Of a DNA stretch of 13,548 bases, positions 1-8,609 are shown piece after piece; position 1 is the first letter of the stretch; every line of letters begins with the position of its first letter. Source of the stretch: Anianibacter sp965662745 (GTDB lineage: Bacteria; Pseudomonadota; Alphaproteobacteria; Rhodobacterales; Rhodobacteraceae). The notes under the pieces are model-generated. The model had not been told where the DNA came from and ran no database searches. It worked only from the letters and a program-made list of their open reading frames with translations. Both the position numbers and the translations under genes were made by a program. The stretch spans positions 1-13,548 of the forward strand of contig CBFIJK010000078.1 in assembly GCA_965662745.1 (NCBI GenBank). The letters are read 5' to 3'.

Positions 1-591
1 ACCCGCCATCCCGCGTTCGACGACGGTCTCTTCGAAATGCAGGACGCAGCCAGCCAGGCCGTCGTCGATCTGATCTCGGTGACGTCTCAGACGCGCGTGC
101 TCGACTATTGCGCAGGAGGCGGTGGCAAGGCATTGGCGCTGGCTGCGCGAGGCGCTGGCCGCATCGACGCGCATGACGCGAAGCCCGCGCGGATGAAGGA
201 CCTGCCGGCACGCGCCGCGAGGGCCGGTGCGGTGATCCAGACGCTGGAAAAAGTCGATAACTCAAATCCTTATGACGTAGTCCTCATGGATGTTCCTTGT
301 TCTGGCTCAGGCGCATGGCGACGTGCGCCCGAAGGAAAATGGCGACTGACCCCGGACCTTTTGGCCCAGACGATCTCCGCGCAGGACGCAATCCTTGGCA
401 CCTGCGCCGAGCTTCTGGCCCGGAAAGGACGGCTGGTTTACGCGACATGCTCGATCCTGCGCTCTGAGAATGAAGATCGCGTAAACGCGTTTCTCTCGCG
501 TAGCCCGGGCTGGCGGATCGACCTGATGCGCCGCTTTTCCCCGCTCGAGGGCGGCGACGGGTTCTTCACGGCCCATCTCGTCCGGGATTGA
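1..591 (+). CDS. RsmB/NOP-family RNA (cytosine-5) methyltransferase, 5'-truncated
   Basis: SAM-dependent methyltransferase of the RsmB/NOP2/Sun family, which makes m5C in RNA (16S rRNA in the case of RsmB). The frame is already open at base 1 and the residues before the first ATG (base 37) fit the family's pre-core segment (GLFEMQDAASQ), so the gene starts outside the window and the N-terminal RNA-binding part is missing. Visible motifs are the glycine-rich SAM loop DYCAGGGGK (bases 103-129), motif IV DVPCSGSG with its cysteine codon at 298-300, and motif VI YATCS followed by ENE, with its cysteine codon at 448-450. In this family the motif VI Cys attacks C6 of the base and the motif IV Cys assists release. 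The SAM loop has GGGG instead of the common APGG. The exact RNA target cannot be read from this fragment, so no gene symbol is given. The TGA stop is followed by a 107-bp gap before cckA. Confidence 0.9.
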   Translation, partial: TRHPAFDDGLFEMQDAASQAVVDLISVTSQTRVLDYCAGGGGKALALAARGAGRIDAHDAKPARMKDLPARAARAGAVIQTLEKVDNSNPYDVVLMDVPCSGSGAWRRAPEGKWRLTPDLLAQTISAQDAILGTCAELLARKGRLVYATCSILRSENEDRVNAFLSRSPGWRIDLMRRFSPLEGGDGFFTAHLVRD

Positions 592-698
592 CGCAAGGGA
601 AACGGCGCGGCACAACCTTGGCGGGTATTAGGGCCTTCAGGGCTTCTTAACCTTTCGCGGCCATCCTGCAGCGGAATCGTCATAGGCGCTTATTTGAG

Positions 699-2987
699 AT
701 GAGTGAGCTTCCCCTGTCCGGCCGCGCGCCGCGCGCGCTGCGAGCGCCGCGGCGTTCGGTTTTCATGGTTGCGGCCGCGACGCTCTGCCTCGGTCTCGCA
801 GCAGCAGCGTCGGATGGCTTGCTGCGCCTGTCGCTGGCCGCGGGCGCCTTGTCGGTCTTCATGGTCCTTGTCGTCGACTGGCTCATGGCGACCGGGCAGG
901 GCAAACAGGAACGAATGGCCCGCCAGCAGATGCGAGAGCTTTCTGATCTTGTCTTTGAACCGGCGGTCCTGGTCGATGATAGTGGTCTCATCCTGCACGC
1001 AAATCAGGCCGCGGCCGAGACGCTGAAGGCCGATCGCGGCATGGTGTTGCCCAGCGTTCTGAGGCGCCATATCGCGGCGCCGGAACCGGTGATTGCGCGC
1101 CTTCTTGACCGGGTGCGCCGCGGCGAAACGGTGGCCCATGACGTCCAGCTTTCGGACCAGCGCCTGCGCCTGTCCATGATCGGTCGCCATGGCACTTTCC
1201 TTTGCCGGATTGAGCGGATGAAGTCGGAATTGCCCGAGGATGATCTTCTGACCGGACGGATTCCGGCCTTTGTTCTGGGCGCTGCGGGCGAGATCCTCGA
1301 GTGCAACAGCGCCATGAGAGGAACGTTCCGATCTCTGCCCCCTCGCGTCGATGAGCTGGTGATCGACCCCCCGTTCAGGATCGGCGGCATTCACCTTATG
1401 CGCGACGGCGGCGCCATCAAAGAGGTGCGTGTGACCGAAATCGACCGCCGAGACGGCAAGCCCGTTCTCGGGCTCATGCCCCTGTCCCCGGATCCGCAGC
1501 ACTGGTCGACGCTGGATGGGCTGCCAATCGCCGTGATGCGGCTGACAATGGGCGGCAAGGTGCTGAATGCCAACGCGGCCGCGCTGCATCTTCTGGGCCG
1601 CAGCGGGCAATGTCCGGCGCATTTTTCCGACTTGGTCGAGGGGCTTGGCCGCCCCCTGGGCGAATGGTTGCTGGACGTGTCCAAAGGGCGCGGCGTTGGC
1701 CGACCTGAGGTCTTGCGCGCGCGCGGCGATCGGGAAGACCAGTATATTCAGGTCATGCTGCGCCCCTATGAGGCGAAAGAAGGTGGTGCGCTTCTGGCCG
1801 TTCTGACCGACGCCACCGAATTGAAGTCATTGGAAAAACAATTCGTGCAAAGCCAGAAAATGCAGGCAATTGGCCAACTTGCGGGCGGTGTCGCGCATGA
1901 TTTCAACAACCTTCTGACCGCGATCAGCGGGCATTGCGACCTGCTCCTTCTGAACCGTGATGCGGGGGATCCGGAATACGGCGATCTCATGCAGATCAGC
2001 CACAACTCGAACCGCGCGGCGAGCCTTGTAGGCCAGTTGCTCGCCTTTTCGCGCACACAGAACCTGCAACTCGTGGCGCTTGACCTGCGCACTACCCTTG
2101 CCGAAATCGCGCATCTTCTGAACCGCCTTGTGGGCGAGCGTATCCGCCTGATCCAGCGCCACGATCCCGCGCTGACCTGCATCAGGGGCGATCAGCGCCA
2201 GATTGAGCAGGTGCTGATGAATCTCGTGGTCAATGCACGCGACGCGATGCCGAAAGGCGGCGAGATCCGCGTCGAAACGTCAATGACGCGCCTTGTCCAG
2301 CCACTGACGCACGACCGGGTCACGATGCCCAGCGGCGACTACGTAACAGTAGTAGTCGAGGATGAAGGCACAGGGATTCCGGCCGACAAGCTCGACCGGA
2401 TATTCGAGCCGTTCTTTACCACGAAACGCCCGGGCGAGGGCACGGGGCTGGGGCTGTCGACGGTCTATGGAATCGTCAAACAGCTGGGCGGCTACATCTT
2501 CTGCGACAGCACCGTGGGCGAGGGGACGAAGTTCACGCTCTACTTCAACGCTCACCGCGATTCGAAACCGGCGTCCACCGCCTTGCCTGTGGCCAAGGCC
2601 GGTCCGTTAGGCGCTGACGAGGGCGGCGTCGTTCTTCTGGTCGAGGATGAGGCCCCGGTGCGTGCCTTTGCCGCCCGTGCCCTGCGGTTGCGCGGGCATG
2701 TGGTGCTGGAAGCGGCTAATGCCGAAGACGCGTTGAAATTGCTCGAAGATCCGGCGCTTTCGGTGGATATTTTCGTGACCGATGTCGTGATGCCGGGGCT
2801 GGATGGGCCAAGCTGGGTCAAGCGTGCTTTGAAGAATCGACCGGAAACGCGCGTCATATTTGTGTCGGGCTATTCCGAGGAGGCGGTGTTTGAACAGCGC
2901 ACCGATGTCATCAATTCGATGTTCCTGCCCAAGCCGTTCTCACTCGCGCAATTGACCGAAGCGGTCTCGCGCCAATTGGCGGCTTGA
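699..2987 (+). CDS. cckA: CckA-type hybrid sensor histidine kinase
   Basis: Membrane-bound hybrid kinase of 762 aa. In alphaproteobacteria CckA autophosphorylates, moves the phosphate to its own receiver domain and passes it through ChpT to CtrA, controlling the cell cycle, motility and, in Rhodobacter, gene transfer agent production. Two hydrophobic segments at about residues 20-37 and 42-65 form an N-terminal membrane hairpin. PAS-like regions follow at about 80-180, 185-265 and 268-380. The H-box is GGVAHDFNN with phospho-accepting His400. The ATPase domain has an N-box (NARDAM, about 512), a G1 box DEGTGI (555-560), an F-box EPFFTTK and a G2 box GEGTGLGLS. The receiver domain has the acidic cluster E649-D650-E651, phospho-acceptor Asp695 in TDVVMPG and Lys745 in LPKPF. 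All catalytic residues are present. No strong Shine-Dalgarno precedes ATG 699, so the start is slightly uncertain, but it keeps both membrane segments. recA lies 160 bp downstream on the same strand. Confidence 0.92.
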   Translation: MSELPLSGRAPRALRAPRRSVFMVAAATLCLGLAAAASDGLLRLSLAAGALSVFMVLVVDWLMATGQGKQERMARQQMRELSDLVFEPAVLVDDSGLILHANQAAAETLKADRGMVLPSVLRRHIAAPEPVIARLLDRVRRGETVAHDVQLSDQRLRLSMIGRHGTFLCRIERMKSELPEDDLLTGRIPAFVLGAAGEILECNSAMRGTFRSLPPRVDELVIDPPFRIGGIHLMRDGGAIKEVRVTEIDRRDGKPVLGLMPLSPDPQHWSTLDGLPIAVMRLTMGGKVLNANAAALHLLGRSGQCPAHFSDLVEGLGRPLGEWLLDVSKGRGVGRPEVLRARGDREDQYIQVMLRPYEAKEGGALLAVLTDATELKSLEKQFVQSQKMQAIGQLAGGVAHDFNNLLTAISGHCDLLLLNRDAGDPEYGDLMQISHNSNRAASLVGQLLAFSRTQNLQLVALDLRTTLAEIAHLLNRLVGERIRLIQRHDPALTCIRGDQRQIEQVLMNLVVNARDAMPKGGEIRVETSMTRLVQPLTHDRVTMPSGDYVTVVVEDEGTGIPADKLDRIFEPFFTTKRPGEGTGLGLSTVYGIVKQLGGYIFCDSTVGEGTKFTLYFNAHRDSKPASTALPVAKAGPLGADEGGVVLLVEDEAPVRAFAARALRLRGHVVLEAANAEDALKLLEDPALSVDIFVTDVVMPGLDGPSWVKRALKNRPETRVIFVSGYSEEAVFEQRTDVINSMFLPKPFSLAQLTEAVSRQLAA

Positions 2988-3049
2988 ACCGCATCAACGG
3001 TAATCGCCTGTTAACCAAAGGCATCCAGACTGATCCCATCGAATTGAGA

Positions 3050-3078
3050 TTGAAATGTTCGCATTTTACCCCCATAAG
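3050..3078 (+). promoter_or_regulatory. Predicted sigma-70 promoter of recA
   Basis: A -35 element TTGAAA (3050-3055, one mismatch to TTGACA) lies 17 bp from a -10 element CATAAG (3073-3078, four of six matches to TATAAT). The predicted start, near 3085, falls inside the LexA operator at 3083-3097, which is the usual arrangement for direct repression. The elements were found by eye and the start site is inferred. Confidence 0.55.
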
Positions 3079-3082
3079 GGCG

Positions 3083-3097
3083 GAACAAGAGGCGAAC
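3083..3097 (+). promoter_or_regulatory. LexA (SOS) operator upstream of recA
   Basis: GAAC (3083-3086), seven bases (AAGAGGC), then GAAC (3094-3097). This is an exact match, read on the reverse strand, to the alphaproteobacterial LexA direct repeat GTTC-N7-GTTC. It sits 51 bp before the recA start codon and over the predicted transcription start, so LexA bound here should block recA until DNA damage triggers LexA cleavage. Confidence 0.85.
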
Positions 3098-3130
3098 ATG
3101 AGCATCATTGCAGCGCCCCGGCGCGCGTGA
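3098..3130 (+). CDS. Possible 10-codon leader peptide upstream of recA
   Basis: An ATG immediately after the second GAAC of the LexA box opens a 10-codon frame, MSIIAAPRRA, ending in TGA at 3128-3130. The purine-rich AAGAGG (3087-3092) lies 5 bases before the ATG, a workable ribosome-binding distance. The frame ends 17 bp before the recA ATG and upstream of recA's own AAGGA site. If transcription starts near 3085 the mRNA leader before this ATG would be only about 13 nt. Translation is unproven, and a frame this short can arise by chance. Confidence 0.25.
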   Translation: MSIIAAPRRA

Positions 3131-3147
3131 AATAAGGACGCAACAGG

Positions 3148-4224
<1,077 letters not shown>

Positions 4225-4248
4225 CACCGCCGATACTGGCGAGCAGAC

Positions 4249-4278
4249 AAAGGGCACCCCGCAAGCGGTGCCCTTTTT
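4249..4278 (+). terminator. Rho-independent terminator of recA
   Basis: A perfect 10-bp stem, AAAGGGCACC (4249-4258) pairing with GGTGCCCTTT (4267-4276), has an 8-base loop. The 3' arm runs into five T residues (4274-4278). It begins 25 bp after the recA stop codon and separates recA from alaS. Confidence 0.88.
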
Positions 4279-4362
4279 CATGCGTGCAGGGCTGGGCCGA
4301 TTGCTAGACACCCAAGGGCGCAAAGGCTAGAGATTTGCGACCCTTGCAGGAACGCCGATCCA

Positions 4363-7023
4363 ATGCCCAGCTTGAACGATATCCGCTCGACCTTTCTCGA
4401 CTATTTCCAGGAAAACGGCCATCAGGTGGTCCCTTCCTCGCCGCTCGTGCCGCGCAATGATCCGACGTTGATGTTCACCGCGGCAGGCATGGTGCAGTTC
4501 AAGAACCTGTTCACCGGCGTCGAGACCCGCGACTACAAGCGCGCCGCCACTGCGCAGAAATGCGTGCGTGCCGGCGGCAAGCATAACGATCTGGACAATG
4601 TCGGGTACACGGCGCGGCACCATACGTTCTTTGAAATGCTGGGCAATTTCAGCTTTGGCGATTATTTCAAAGATGACGCGATCCCCTTTGCCTGGGGCCT
4701 TCTGACCAAGGAATTCGGCATCGACCCAAGCCGCCTGCTGGTCACGATCTACCATACCGATGACGAGGCGCATGCAATCTGGCGCAAGATCGGCCTGCCC
4801 GATGACCGGATCATCCGCATCGCCACCGATGACAATTTCTGGTCCGCCGGCCCGACCGGACCCTGCGGACCCTGCACCGAGATTTTCTATGACCACGGCG
4901 ATCATATCCCGGGCGGCCCGCCCGGATCCCCCGATGAAGATGGCGACCGGTTCATCGAGATCTGGAACAACGTCTTCATGCAGTATGAGCAGTTCGAGGA
5001 CGGCACCCGCCGCGATCTCGACATGCAATCCATCGACACCGGCATGGGGCTGGAACGGATCGGCGCGCTCCTTCAGGGGAAGCACGACAATTACGATACC
5101 GACCTGATGCGCGCGCTGATCGAGGCGTCGGCGAATGCGTCGAATGTCGATCCCGACGGCCCGCAGAACGTGCATCACCGGGTGATCGCGGACCATTTGC
5201 GCTCGACCTCGTTCTTGATGGCCGATGGCGTGATGCCGTCGAACGAAGGGCGCGGCTATGTTCTGCGCCGGATCATGCGCCGCGCGATGCGCCATGCGCA
5301 TATGCTGGGCGTGGCCGATCCACTGATGTACCGGCTGGTGCCCGCGCTCGTCACGCAGATGGGGCAGGCCTACCCGGAACTCGTCACCGCCAAGACGATG
5401 ATCGAGGAAACGCTGAAGAACGAGGAAACCCGCTTTCGCCAGACGCTGGATCGCGGTTTGCGCCTTCTGGACGATGAACTTGCGAAGCTGCCCGAGGGCG
5501 CGGCGCTGCCCGGCGAGGCGGCGTTCAAGCTGTATGACACCTATGGCTTCCCGCTTGATCTGACGCAGGACGCGCTGCGCGAACGCGGGCGCGAGGTGCA
5601 TATCGCGGGCTTTGATGCAGCGATGAATGAACAAAAGGCCAAGGCCCGCGCCTCTTGGTCGGGCTCGGGCGAGGCGGCGGATGCCGCGATCTGGTTCGAG
5701 CTTGCCGAAGAGCATGGCGTGACGGAATTTCTTGGCTATGACACCGAAACCGCCGAGGGGCAGGTGCGCGCCATCGTCAAGGACGGCGGCAAGTTCGAGA
5801 ACACGAACAAGGGCGACGAGGTTCAGATCGTGGTGAACCAGACGCCGTTCTACGCGGAATCGGGCGGTCAGGTGGGCGATACGGGCACGCTTGTGACGCC
5901 CGGCGGCCGCGCAGAGATCACCGATACGCGCAAGGTGGCGGGCGTTTTCATCCATTTTGCCAAGGTGACCGAGGGCTGTATCAAGACTGGCGAGGGCGCG
6001 GAACTGTCCGTCACTCATACGCGCCGCGGCCAGATCCGCGCGAATCATTCGGCGACGCACCTGCTGCACGAGGCGTTGCGCGAGGCGCTTGGCGATCATG
6101 TCGCGCAGCGTGGCTCGCTCAACGCGCCGGACCGGCTGCGGTTCGACTTCAGTCACTCAAAGGCGCTGTCGGCCGACGAACTCGCCAAGGTCGAGGCCGA
6201 GGTGAACGACTTCATCCGCCAGAATACGTCGGTTGAAACGCGTATAATGGCGCCTGACGATGCGCGCGCGCTTGGGGCGCAGGCGCTGTTCGGCGAGAAA
6301 TACGGCGACGAGGTGCGCGTCGTGTCCATGGGCCGCGCGGACACCGGCAAGGGCAATGACGGGCAGACCTATTCGATCGAGTTGTGCGGCGGCACCCATG
6401 TCGCGCGCACCGGCGATATCGGGGCCTTCGTGCTGACGTCCGAGACCGCGTCCTCTGCCGGCGTGCGCCGGATCGAGGCGCTGACGGGCGGCGCGGCGAT
6501 GACCGCTTTGCGCGCGCGAGACACGGCGCTGTCCGAGATCGAGAGCATGATGAAGGCCGACAGCGCCAGCGTCGTCGACCGTGTGCGCGCGCTTCTGGAT
6601 GAACGCAAATCGCTTCAAAATGAACTTGGCCAGATGCGGCGCGAGATTGCAATGTCTGGCGGTGCAGGGCAGGGCGGGACCGGCCCCGAGGCGAAAGAGA
6701 TCGGCGGCGTGAAATTCCTCGCCCAGGTGCTGCGCGGCGTGTCGGGCAAGGATTTGCCCGCGCTGATCGACGCGCAGAAGGACAAGATCGGGTCGGGCGC
6801 AATCCTTTTGATCGCCGAAGCCGATGGCAAGGCCGCGGTTGCGGCGGGCGTCACGGCGGATGCGGTGGATAAGGTGAACGCGGTTGATCTGGTGAAGGCG
6901 GCCGTGGCGGAACTCGGCGGCAAGGGCGGCGGCGGCCGTCCCGACATGGCCCAGGGGGGCGCGAAAAGCGTCGAGAACGCGGACGCCGCCATCGCGGCGG
7001 CCGAGAAATTGCTGGAGGGCTGA
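4363..7023 (+). CDS. alaS: Alanine--tRNA ligase
   Basis: Class II aminoacyl-tRNA synthetase of 886 aa (family norm about 875) that charges tRNA-Ala and edits mischarged Ser/Gly. The N-terminal catalytic core runs from SLNDIRSTFLDYF through FTAAGMVQFKNLFTG and ENEGRGYVLRR-type sequence (here SNEGRGYVLRRIMRRAMRH, about 291-309). The editing domain shows both zinc-site motifs, H562xxxH566 in NHSATHLLH and C675xxxH679 in CGGTH. A helical linker at about 715-770 leads to a glycine-rich C-terminal DHHA1 domain (GGKGGGGRPDMAQGG). All key residues are intact. An AGGAA at 4348-4352 supports the start. The TGA stop is 3 bases from the next ATG, so the downstream DUF1330 gene is probably co-transcribed and translationally coupled. 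Confidence 0.98.
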   Translation: MPSLNDIRSTFLDYFQENGHQVVPSSPLVPRNDPTLMFTAAGMVQFKNLFTGVETRDYKRAATAQKCVRAGGKHNDLDNVGYTARHHTFFEMLGNFSFGDYFKDDAIPFAWGLLTKEFGIDPSRLLVTIYHTDDEAHAIWRKIGLPDDRIIRIATDDNFWSAGPTGPCGPCTEIFYDHGDHIPGGPPGSPDEDGDRFIEIWNNVFMQYEQFEDGTRRDLDMQSIDTGMGLERIGALLQGKHDNYDTDLMRALIEASANASNVDPDGPQNVHHRVIADHLRSTSFLMADGVMPSNEGRGYVLRRIMRRAMRHAHMLGVADPLMYRLVPALVTQMGQAYPELVTAKTMIEETLKNEETRFRQTLDRGLRLLDDELAKLPEGAALPGEAAFKLYDTYGFPLDLTQDALRERGREVHIAGFDAAMNEQKAKARASWSGSGEAADAAIWFELAEEHGVTEFLGYDTETAEGQVRAIVKDGGKFENTNKGDEVQIVVNQTPFYAESGGQVGDTGTLVTPGGRAEITDTRKVAGVFIHFAKVTEGCIKTGEGAELSVTHTRRGQIRANHSATHLLHEALREALGDHVAQRGSLNAPDRLRFDFSHSKALSADELAKVEAEVNDFIRQNTSVETRIMAPDDARALGAQALFGEKYGDEVRVVSMGRADTGKGNDGQTYSIELCGGTHVARTGDIGAFVLTSETASSAGVRRIEALTGGAAMTALRARDTALSEIESMMKADSASVVDRVRALLDERKSLQNELGQMRREIAMSGGAGQGGTGPEAKEIGGVKFLAQVLRGVSGKDLPALIDAQKDKIGSGAILLIAEADGKAAVAAGVTADAVDKVNAVDLVKAAVAELGGKGGGGRPDMAQGGAKSVENADAAIAAAEKLLEG

Positions 7024-7026
7024 GAG

Positions 7027-7317
7027 ATGAGCGCACTTTGGATTGCCCATGTGCATGTGACGGATGAGGAGGCCTATGGCCGCTATGCCAAGCTCGCCAC
7101 TGGGGCGATCGCTGCGCATGGGGGCAAGTTCCTCGCGCGCGGCGGGCGTTATGTGCAGCTTGAGGGCAATGATCGTCCGCGCAATGTCGTTGCACGCTTC
7201 CCGTCGCTGGAGGCCGCGGTCGAATGCTACAACTCGGACGCCTACCAAGAGGCGCTGAGCCATGCCAAGGGCGCGTCGGAACGCGACCTGATGGTAGTCG
7301 AGGAAGTCGAGGGCTGA
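7027..7317 (+). CDS. DUF1330-family small protein
   Basis: A 96-aa soluble protein with no signal peptide. The pattern IAHVHVTDEEAYGRYAKLA, then GGKFLARGGRY, then RFPSLEAAVECYNSDAYQEA, matches the DUF1330 family, which has a ferredoxin-like alpha/beta dimeric fold and no generally established biochemical role. Full length for the family. The start is fixed by GGAGGG at 7015-7020, inside the last codons of alaS, 6 bases before the ATG. Only 3 bp separate it from alaS, so it depends on alaS transcription and probably on its translation. Nothing visible ties it functionally to tRNA charging; the linkage may be purely positional. Confidence 0.9.
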   Translation: MSALWIAHVHVTDEEAYGRYAKLATGAIAAHGGKFLARGGRYVQLEGNDRPRNVVARFPSLEAAVECYNSDAYQEALSHAKGASERDLMVVEEVEG

Positions 7318-7346
7318 TCCCGCTTGCCGATCTTTCCACGCGCTGG

Positions 7347-7799
7347 GTGCGCCCTGGTCGCGTGACCTGGATCGGGCTTCGGCCCGAGCGGCGTGCGCCT
7401 TTGGTAGCGGTCGATAGCGCCATGATCTTGGAAAGCGGCCTAGTCGGGGATCATTCGCGCCCTGGCAAACGCGCGGTGACACTGTTTCAGGACGAACATC
7501 GCGCGGTGGTTGGCGCGTTTATAGACGGTGATCCGCTCCGGCCCGAGGATTTGCGGCGCAATATCCATGTTGCGGGCCTGAACCTGTCGGCGTTCCGGGG
7601 GCGGCAACTGCGCATCGGAACCGCGCTGATCGAAATCACCGGCCCCTGCGCCCCGTGTTCGCGCATGGAAGAGCAATTCGGCCATGGCGGATACAGCGCC
7701 CTGCGCGGCCATGGCGGCTGGTGCGGAATGGTGTTGGAGCCGGGCAACCTATCCATAGGGGTCGAGATTACGCCTCAGGATGGTCTTTCGAAGGGTTGA
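7347..7799 (+). CDS. MOSC domain-containing protein
   Basis: About 150 aa, a stand-alone MOSC domain (the C-terminal domain of molybdenum-cofactor sulfurases, also found in YiiM and mARC proteins; it handles sulfur or Moco). The family signature is readable: GLVGDHSRPGKRAVTLFQ, the segment DLRRNIHVAGLNL, then ITGPCAPCSRME with Cys101 and Cys104, and ALRGHGGW near the end. The Cys in this GxCxPC stretch is the family's conserved cysteine. The start is uncertain. The frame is open upstream to ATG 7224, which would overlap DUF1330 by 94 bp. There is no ATG between, and GTG 7347 and GTG 7362 are the acceptable starts. The frame also crosses the DUF1330 stop as CTGA (7314-7317), so a coupled CTG start is conceivable. 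It is probably the last gene of the alaS transcript. Confidence 0.88.
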   Translation: MRPGRVTWIGLRPERRAPLVAVDSAMILESGLVGDHSRPGKRAVTLFQDEHRAVVGAFIDGDPLRPEDLRRNIHVAGLNLSAFRGRQLRIGTALIEITGPCAPCSRMEEQFGHGGYSALRGHGGWCGMVLEPGNLSIGVEITPQDGLSKG

Positions 7800-8040
7800 T
7801 TCGCGCCTTTGAATTGTGGCGCCCTGAACAGAACGTCTCGCTTGATCGTCACTGTTTCTTATTCAGAACCAATCATTGGACACATCTTGGCGAAAATTGC
7901 CGCAAAATCACCGCATTTACCGCTTGGCCGCCGATAAAATGCAGGAATCCGTCCAATCGAGCGCCTCGGGCCACAACCCTTACGCAGCGTAGCCTCGCCT
8001 TATGGTAAACCGAAGGCGCTGTTAGGAAATGGAGGTTCCA
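7800..8040 (+). promoter_or_regulatory. 241-bp upstream region of the first small secreted gene
   Basis: No gene is supported here. It is less GC-rich than its surroundings. It holds a perfect palindrome CCAATCATTGG (7869-7879) just after the string ACTGTTTCT (7851-7859), which recurs at 8495-8503 upstream of the second paralogue at a similar distance from the start codon (190 versus 204 bp). The last 38 bp are a leader shared with the second paralogue. A -10-like TATGGT (8001-8006) lies in it, but no good -35 is placed at 17 bp. No clear terminator for the MOSC gene was seen. Confidence 0.4.
8003..8040 (+). promoter_or_regulatory. Conserved leader, copy 1
   Basis: TGGTAAA (8003-8009), CGCTGTTAGG (8017-8026) and GGAGGTTC (8031-8038) are repeated in the same order and spacing, give or take one base, at 8660-8698 before the second paralogue. 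GGAGG is a strong ribosome-binding site 5 bases from ATG 8041. The upstream blocks are probably promoter or 5'-UTR elements retained after duplication. Confidence 0.6.
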
Positions 8041-8316
8041 ATGAAGAAAGCACTTATCGCACTTGCTGCGTTTACTGCAATGTCCGCGCCCGCCGTGGCG
8101 TGGGAAGGCCGCACGGTCGCCTGCTTCGACAAGGTCTATGTCGGTCCGACATATGTCACGACGAAAGAGCCGATCATGGCCCCGCACCAGGAATACAAGC
8201 ACACCAAGCACGGTGTGGAGCTGGTGCAGTACGACGCGGTCTACCGCGAGTACAAGCACAAGGTGTCCGACGGGCACTGGGTGATGAAACAAGTCCCCTG
8301 CAAGTGTAACTGCTGA
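8041..8316 (+). CDS. Small exported His/Cys-rich protein, family member 1
   Basis: Unrecognised family. A 91-aa protein with a clear Sec signal peptide (MKKALIALAA..., cleavage after APAVA at residue 20), leaving a 71-residue, probably periplasmic or secreted protein. The mature part begins WEGRTVACFDKVYV and contains EYKHTKHGVELV, YDAVYREYKHKV and DGHWV, ending PCKCNC. It has four Cys (28, 87, 89, 91, the last being the terminal residue) and five His (49, 54, 57, 73, 79). Cys28 and Cys87 could form a disulfide. CxCxC plus the histidines suggests metal binding, which is inference only. The start is fixed by GGAGG at 8031-8035; the upstream in-frame ATG 8029 lacks a ribosome site and would break the signal peptide. 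It is first of three tandem paralogues, followed by its own terminator, so it is likely expressed as a single gene. Confidence 0.85.
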   Translation: MKKALIALAAFTAMSAPAVAWEGRTVACFDKVYVGPTYVTTKEPIMAPHQEYKHTKHGVELVQYDAVYREYKHKVSDGHWVMKQVPCKCNC

Positions 8317-8329
8317 TCCACGCGATCGC

Positions 8330-8347
8330 GCCGACGTTCGCGTCGGC
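8330..8347 (+). terminator. Small hairpin after member 1 stop codon
   Basis: A perfect 7-bp stem GCCGACG/CGTCGGC (8330-8336 with 8341-8347) has a TTCG loop, 13 bp after the stop codon. It has no T-run, so it may protect the mRNA 3' end or back up the stronger terminator that follows. Confidence 0.4.
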
Positions 8348-8361
8348 ACAAGCTCCCTGAG

Positions 8362-8391
8362 GACGCGGCCGATTGGCCGCGTCTTTCGTTT
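8362..8391 (+). terminator. Rho-independent terminator of family member 1
   Basis: A perfect 9-bp GC-rich stem, GACGCGGCC (8362-8370) with GGCCGCGTC (8375-8383), has a 4-base GATT loop and is followed by TTTCGTTT. It lies 45 bp after the stop and isolates the first paralogue from the second. Confidence 0.8.
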
Positions 8392-8609
8392 GTGGGCCGC
8401 CGTCCGTCAATTCAGGCAAGTCCGCATTCGGCCGATTCTCGCTTAAGGCGCATGATCGGACCGTTGGCGCAAACGATCCTAGTGTTTGCTGCCGACTGTT
8501 TCTCAAGTCAGATCAATGACTTTCCGGCCCGAGTTTGCCCCAGCGTCAATGTGATGCCATTTGGGCACAGGTGGTCTTGGTTTTGACAAAAAATCAGCGT
8601 TTTCCCGGG

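Noticed and set aside
4327..6156. A 609-codon minus-strand frame opposite alaS
   Set aside because: Antisense to an intact alaS, with low-complexity R/A/H-rich composition and no ribosome site or domain. The same applies to the 441-codon frame at 6157-7482.
7224..7346. Extended MOSC start at ATG 7224
   Set aside because: It would overlap DUF1330 by 94 bp, and the extra residues do not look like a MOSC N-terminus.
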